Assembly: GCA_029884035.1 (NCBI GenBank)
Contig: JAOUIM010000132.1
Span: 1-8,748, forward strand
Length of the DNA stretch: 8,748 nt
Direction of reading: 5' to 3'
DNA from: Aquincola sp.
GTDB lineage: Bacteria > Pseudomonadota > Gammaproteobacteria > Burkholderiales > Burkholderiaceae_C
The position numbers were made by a program, and so were the translations under genes. The notes under the pieces were generated by a model, which did not search any database, had not been told where the DNA came from, and saw only the letters and a list, made by a program, of their open reading frames with translations. Below, in pieces: positions 5,534 through 8,748 of the stretch. The stretch's first letter is position 1, and each line of letters starts with the position of its first letter.

Positions 5534-5761
5534 ATGGACGCGACCAAAGAACTTGACGCACGAGGCCTGAACTGCCCGCTGCCGATCCTGAAGGCCAAGA
5601 AGGCATTGGCCGACATGCTCTCGGGAGAGGTGCTCAAGGTCACGGCCACCGACCCCGGCTCGGTCCGCGACTTCCAGGCGTTCGCCCGTCAGACCGGTAA
5701 CGAGCTGGTCGAGCAAGTCACAGGCGACAAGGAATTCGTGCACTACCTGCGCCGCAGATAG
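5534..5761 (+). CDS. tusA: TusA family sulfurtransferase
   Basis: The 75-residue cytoplasmic protein carries the TusA/SirA hallmark CPLPILKAKKAL, with the active cysteine at Cys14. In TusA this cysteine takes persulfide sulfur from a cysteine desulfurase and passes it on for tRNA 2-thiouridine synthesis and related routes. The remainder (VLKVTATDPGSVRDF, then FVHYL near the end) follows the family fold of two helices packed on a four-stranded sheet, and the length is typical. The frame is open further upstream, but the ATG at 5534 gives the normal N-terminus (MDATKELDARGLNCP). It stands 11 bp after the Nudix stop. With cysM two genes upstream, it forms a small group around cysteine and sulfur handling. 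Other TusA-like paralogues serve sulfur oxidation, so the exact partner is inferred. It converges with galU across 11 bp, where no terminator is seen. Confidence 0.93.
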   Translation: MDATKELDARGLNCPLPILKAKKALADMLSGEVLKVTATDPGSVRDFQAFARQTGNELVEQVTGDKEFVHYLRRR

Positions 5762-5772
5762 GGCCAGCGGCG

Positions 5773-6639
5773 CTACAGCGACAGGCCCTTGAGATAGCTG
5801 CGAAAGCCGGCCCCGAGCACCGGGTGGCCGAGTGCCAGTTCGACGTTGGCCTCCAGGAATCCTTCCTTGCTGCCGCAGTCGTAGCGACGCCCTTCGTAGC
5901 GGTAGGCGAATACCTTCTCGCGCCGCAGCAATCCGGCAATGCCGTCGGTGAGCTGGATCTCGCCGCCAGCCCCGCGCGTCTGGTTCGCGATCTCGCGGAA
6001 CACGCCCGGGGTCAGGATGTACCGGCCGGCAACGCCAAGGCGCGATGGGGCGTCGGCCGGCTTGGGTTTCTCGACGATCCGTTCGACGCTCAGCATGCGT
6101 TCGGCCACCGGCGTGCCGGCCACGATGCCGTAGCGCTGCGTGTGTTCGGCAGGAACCTCCTGCACCGCCAGGATCGACGCGTGCCAGTCGGCGAACTGTT
6201 CGACCATCTGGGCCAGGACCGGCTTGTCGTTGACCATCAAGTCGTCTGCCAGCAACACCGCGAACGCTTCATTGCCGACCAGTCGCTGGCCGCAAAGCAC
6301 CGCGTGGCCGAGACCGAGTGCCTGGGCTTGGCGCACGTAGATGCACTCCATGTCATCGGGCTTCACGCTGCGCACAACGTGCAGTAATTCCGCCTTTCCC
6401 GCCTGTTCAAGGGCTACTTCCAGTTCGAAGGTCATGTCAAAGTGGTCTTCGATGGGGCGCTTGTGGCGCCCGGTGACGAAGATCATTTCTCTGACTCCGG
6501 CGGCGTACGCCTCTTCGACCGCATACTGAATCAGCGGTTTGTCGACCACCGGCAGCATCTCTTTGGGCTGGGCCTTGGTGGCCGGCAGGAATCGCGTTCC
6601 GAGTCCTGCCACGGGGAAGATCGCTTTACGGATGTGCAT
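5773..6639 (-). CDS. galU: UTP--glucose-1-phosphate uridylyltransferase
   Basis: The 288-residue cytoplasmic enzyme joins UTP and glucose-1-phosphate to UDP-glucose and pyrophosphate. UDP-glucose feeds lipopolysaccharide, exopolysaccharide and galactose metabolism. The nucleotide-binding loop is VAGLGTRFLPATKAQPKEML (10-29), typical of GalU, and the Mg2+/nucleotide aspartates lie in LLADD (129-133). The sugar-binding VEKPKP (189-194), GEIQLTD (226-232) and DCGSKEG (254-260) are all present. The reading frame is open upstream to 6828, but that part has no family resemblance and overlaps the divergent gene. The ATG at 6639 gives the standard start MHIRKAIFPVAGLGTRF. No strong Shine-Dalgarno sequence is seen. 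The gene diverges from the dehydrogenase-like gene and converges on tusA. Confidence 0.96.
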   Translation of the reverse strand: MHIRKAIFPVAGLGTRFLPATKAQPKEMLPVVDKPLIQYAVEEAYAAGVREMIFVTGRHKRPIEDHFDMTFELEVALEQAGKAELLHVVRSVKPDDMECIYVRQAQALGLGHAVLCGQRLVGNEAFAVLLADDLMVNDKPVLAQMVEQFADWHASILAVQEVPAEHTQRYGIVAGTPVAERMLSVERIVEKPKPADAPSRLGVAGRYILTPGVFREIANQTRGAGGEIQLTDGIAGLLRREKVFAYRYEGRRYDCGSKEGFLEANVELALGHPVLGAGFRSYLKGLSL

Positions 6640-6722
6640 ATACTTACAATTCACCGAGGGGGTCGGACAGATTCTGGCACGCGCCGCCGCGACGGCCGAC
6701 GTGAATCCTGCCCGCGCGAAGC
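6640..6722. promoter_or_regulatory. Divergent intergenic region of galU and the dehydrogenase-like gene
   Basis: These 83 bp separate two divergent start codons. On the minus strand CAGAAT (complement of 6671-6676), preceded by TGC, is an extended -10-like candidate for galU and would give a leader of about 25 nt. A second A/T-rich patch, TTGTAAGTAT, lies directly before the galU ATG. On the plus strand nothing better than TGAATCC (6701-6707) is seen. No clear operator repeat or -35 is apparent. Confidence 0.3.
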
Positions 6723-7703
6723 ATGGACGTGCTGATCGTTGAGCCTCTCGAGCCGGAGGTGATGCAGTGGCTTGGCGAGCGCCATTCGGTGCGTTACTCG
6801 CCGGAGTTGGCGCGTGACCCGCGTGCACTGCGCCAAGCGCTGTTCAATGTCCGTGCGCTGGTGATCCCGCCTTCGGTCGCGCTCGACGCGCAAGTGTTGC
6901 ACTACGCCCCCGTGCTGCGCGCAGTCGGGCGGCTGTCGGCTGGCGCCGAGAACATCGACCTCGACGCCTGCGGGCGCGCCGGCGTCGAGGTGGTGCGCAG
7001 CGTCACTGCAAGTGCCGTGGCCGAGGCGGAGTTCATGGTCGGTGCGCTGCTGGCCATGTTCCGTCGCGTTCCGGTGCTCAGCCCAGAGGGCTTGCTCGTC
7101 GGTCGCGAGCTCGGGGGTGCGACGGTCGGCCTGGTGGGCATGGTGCCGGCAGCGCGCTCGCTGGCGCAGTTGCTGGCAGCTTTCGGCTCGCGCGTGATTG
7201 GCTACGACCCCGCGGTGCATTCATCGGACAACGTCTGGACCCGCTGGCGTGTCGAGCCCGTCCCGCTGCGCGACCTGATGGAGCAGAGCGACGGCGTGTG
7301 CGTCCAGCTGACCTACTTCACCCGCTACCAGGGTCTGATCGGGGAGCGCTTCCTGCCGCACTGCAAACCCAACCAGGTGCTCGTCAGCATCGCCCATTCA
7401 AGCCTGTTCGATGAAACGGCGCTGGCCGACGTACTGGCGACTGGCCGGATGGCCGCAGCGTGGTTCGACAGCCTCGAGCCAGGCGTGCTCGACCCCGGCC
7501 GACCGCTGGCCGATGTCGACACCCTGCAGGTCACCCCCCGCGTGGCCAGCACGACACGCGAGTCGCGTGTGCGCGCGGCCTGGGCGGTGGCCCGCCGCAT
7601 CGACGAACTGCTGTCGGCCGACACGACACCGCAACGGGCGGAGTTCAAGCCGACGGCGCCAGACGAGCCAGTTGATCTTCGAGGCGACGAAGCGCCTGCC
7701 TGA
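6723..7703 (+). CDS. D-2-hydroxyacid dehydrogenase-like protein with altered catalytic and NAD motifs
   Basis: The 326-residue protein has the overall plan of D-isomer 2-hydroxyacid dehydrogenases: a split substrate domain (about 1-105 and 285-326) around a Rossmann domain (about 106-284). Active relatives use Arg in N-[ST]-ARG, a Glu before Pro, and His in TPH. Here the first motif reads VSIAHSSLFDETAL, with His225 at the Arg position. The Glu may be Glu252 in SLEP. The last motif reads TPRVAS, with Arg273 at the His position. The glycine motif GxGxxG is GMVPAA (139-144), with only the first Gly kept, although the strand-end acidic residue is present (Asp162 in IGYDP). The gene is full length without frameshift, which suggests selection for some function. 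It may be a binding or regulatory protein or use a different chemistry; the substrate is unknown. The last 59 bp overlap the 3' end of valS on the other strand. Confidence 0.8.
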   Translation: MDVLIVEPLEPEVMQWLGERHSVRYSPELARDPRALRQALFNVRALVIPPSVALDAQVLHYAPVLRAVGRLSAGAENIDLDACGRAGVEVVRSVTASAVAEAEFMVGALLAMFRRVPVLSPEGLLVGRELGGATVGLVGMVPAARSLAQLLAAFGSRVIGYDPAVHSSDNVWTRWRVEPVPLRDLMEQSDGVCVQLTYFTRYQGLIGERFLPHCKPNQVLVSIAHSSLFDETALADVLATGRMAAAWFDSLEPGVLDPGRPLADVDTLQVTPRVASTTRESRVRAAWAVARRIDELLSADTTPQRAEFKPTAPDEPVDLRGDEAPA

Positions 7704-8748
7704 AGTCGGCCACACGCTCGCGTTCTTGCGCCACGACGGCTGCCGGGGCACGGGACACGAAGCCCTGGTTGCCGAGCTTCGCCTCGGCCTTGGTGATCTC
7801 GCCGGTCAGTCGCGACACTTCCTTGAGCAAGCGCGCCGTCTCGGCCGCTACGTCGATCTGCACCTGCAGCGCGAGACGTACCTCGCCTTGAACCATGACA
7901 GGCGCGGCCTGGGTCGCCGCGACAAAGGCCGCGTCGTCATCGAGCCGCCGGACTTCGCTCAGCCTTGCCAGCGCCTTCAGCAGCGCAGTGGCGCTGTCGA
8001 CGAAGTCTGGGTCGCCGTTGGAGATCAGGGGCACTTTCTCGCCGGGTGACAACCCCATCTCGCTGCGCAGGTTGCGGCAGGCGCCGACTACGGCCTTGAG
8101 CTTCGACATCCAGGCGTCCGCCTGGGCATCGATGCGCTCGGGCTGGGTCTGGGGATAGGGCGCCATCATCACGCCAGCTCGATGCGCCGACGCGCGGCCG
8201 GCCACCGGCGCAACCTGATCCCAAAGTTCGGCGGTAATGAACGGCGCCAGGGGGTGTAGCAATCGCAGCACGGTCTCTAGCGTGCGAATCAGCGTGCGCC
8301 GCGTCGCACGCTGCTGGGCGGCGGTGCCCGTCGCGATCTGCACCTTGGCGATTTCGAGATACCAGTCGCAATACTCGTTCCACACGAAGTCGTACACCGC
8401 CGCCGTGGCGAGGTCCAGCCGGTAGTCGGCGAAGCCCTGGGCCACCGCAGCCTCGACGCGCTGCAGCGTGCCGGTGATCCAGCGATCGGACTGAGAGAAG
8501 CTGAGGTAGCCGTGGGCCGGGCCGGCGGGACTGACGATTCGGCCATCGCGATCGGTGACTGGCGCCGCGCACTCGGCCTTCGTGTGCTCCCTCAGCCCGC
8601 AGTCCTGGCCCTCGCAATTCATCAGCACGAATCGCGTCGCGTTCCAGAGCTTGTTACAGAAGTTGCGGTAGCCCTCGCAACGCTTGGTATCGAAGTTGAT
8701 GTCGCGTCCGAGACTCGCGTAGGAAGGCATCGTCAGGCGGTGCGCGCC
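7645..8748 (-). CDS. valS: Valyl-tRNA synthetase, C-terminal part (runs off the window)
   Basis: The visible 367 residues are the C-terminal third of ValS, which attaches valine to tRNA-Val in the cytoplasm. The frame is open to the right edge, so the catalytic core, the editing domain and the KMSKS loop lie beyond 8748. The first visible part (SYASLGRDINFD, then RCEGYRNFCNKLWNATRF) is the hallmark end of the catalytic region and start of the anticodon-binding helical bundle. WNEYCDWYLEIAK follows, and then HPLAPFITAELW, both well conserved in ValS. The last 70 or so residues (around TARLLKEVSRLTGEITKAEA) form the C-terminal coiled-coil arm that contacts the tRNA. The length and order are normal. 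The final 19 codons overlap the convergent dehydrogenase-like gene. Confidence 0.96.
   Translation of the reverse strand, partial: GAHRLTMPSYASLGRDINFDTKRCEGYRNFCNKLWNATRFVLMNCEGQDCGLREHTKAECAAPVTDRDGRIVSPAGPAHGYLSFSQSDRWITGTLQRVEAAVAQGFADYRLDLATAAVYDFVWNEYCDWYLEIAKVQIATGTAAQQRATRRTLIRTLETVLRLLHPLAPFITAELWDQVAPVAGRASAHRAGVMMAPYPQTQPERIDAQADAWMSKLKAVVGACRNLRSEMGLSPGEKVPLISNGDPDFVDSATALLKALARLSEVRRLDDDAAFVAATQAAPVMVQGEVRLALQVQIDVAAETARLLKEVSRLTGEITKAEAKLGNQGFVSRAPAAVVAQERERVADFRQALRRLEDQLARLAPSA

Noticed and set aside
5762..5772. Terminator between the convergent tusA and galU genes
   Set aside because: Only 11 bp are free, and I see no stem with a T tract there or just inside either gene.
6640..6828. 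Upstream extension of the galU reading frame by 63 residues
   Set aside because: It overlaps the divergent dehydrogenase-like gene and has no similarity to GalU. The standard N-terminus starts at 6639.
1..8748. Mobile element, CRISPR array, toxin-antitoxin pair or phage defence system
   Set aside because: No direct-repeat arrays, transposase motifs, small paired genes or defence-type domains were found. Gene content and base use look uniform and chromosomal. The tRNA-Leu is intact and I saw no repeated copy of its 3' end that would mark an integrated element.

Overview
This window looks like an ordinary chromosomal stretch of a high-GC betaproteobacterium, most likely of the order Burkholderiales. 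I infer this from the strong G/C bias at third codon positions and from the style of the encoded proteins (AscD-like reductase, CysM, TusA, GalU, ValS). The assignment rests on recall of families, not on a search. Genes are tightly packed, spacers are mostly under 90 bp, and I see no insertion sequence, phage gene, CRISPR array or long repeat.

Layout from left to right. Positions 67-1104 (minus) encode a 2Fe-2S/flavin oxidoreductase. It diverges across only 30 bp from an atypical SDR epimerase-like protein (1135-2052, plus). Next comes a minus-strand cluster, read right to left: tRNA-Leu(CAA) (3917-4002), a rhomboid protease (3211-3903) starting 13 nt after the tRNA 3' end, and an exported HtrA-like protein with a PDZ domain (2127-3140). 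From the other side of the tRNA promoter region runs a plus-strand sulfur-linked group: cysM (4087-4992), a zinc-ribbon Nudix hydrolase overlapping it by 4 bp (4989-5522), and tusA (5534-5761). This converges on galU (5773-6639, minus). galU diverges from a 2-hydroxyacid dehydrogenase-like gene (6723-7703, plus), whose 3' end overlaps by 59 bp the 3' end of valS (7645 to beyond 8748, minus, N-terminal part outside the window).

What is unusual. Two genes belong to enzyme families but appear to have lost or swapped their catalytic residues. The HtrA-like protein keeps the serine but has Tyr and Gly where His and Asp are expected. The dehydrogenase-like protein has His where the catalytic Arg belongs, Arg where the catalytic His belongs, and a degraded glycine motif for NAD. 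Other points are a tRNA/rhomboid dicistronic arrangement, three plus-strand genes with a -10-like hexamer so close to the start codon that their transcripts could be leaderless, and a rhomboid with a longer than usual stretch between its catalytic Ser and His. I found no clear evidence for a wholly new multi-gene system. The best candidate for unexplored biology is the tRNA-Leu / rhomboid / pseudo-HtrA cluster.
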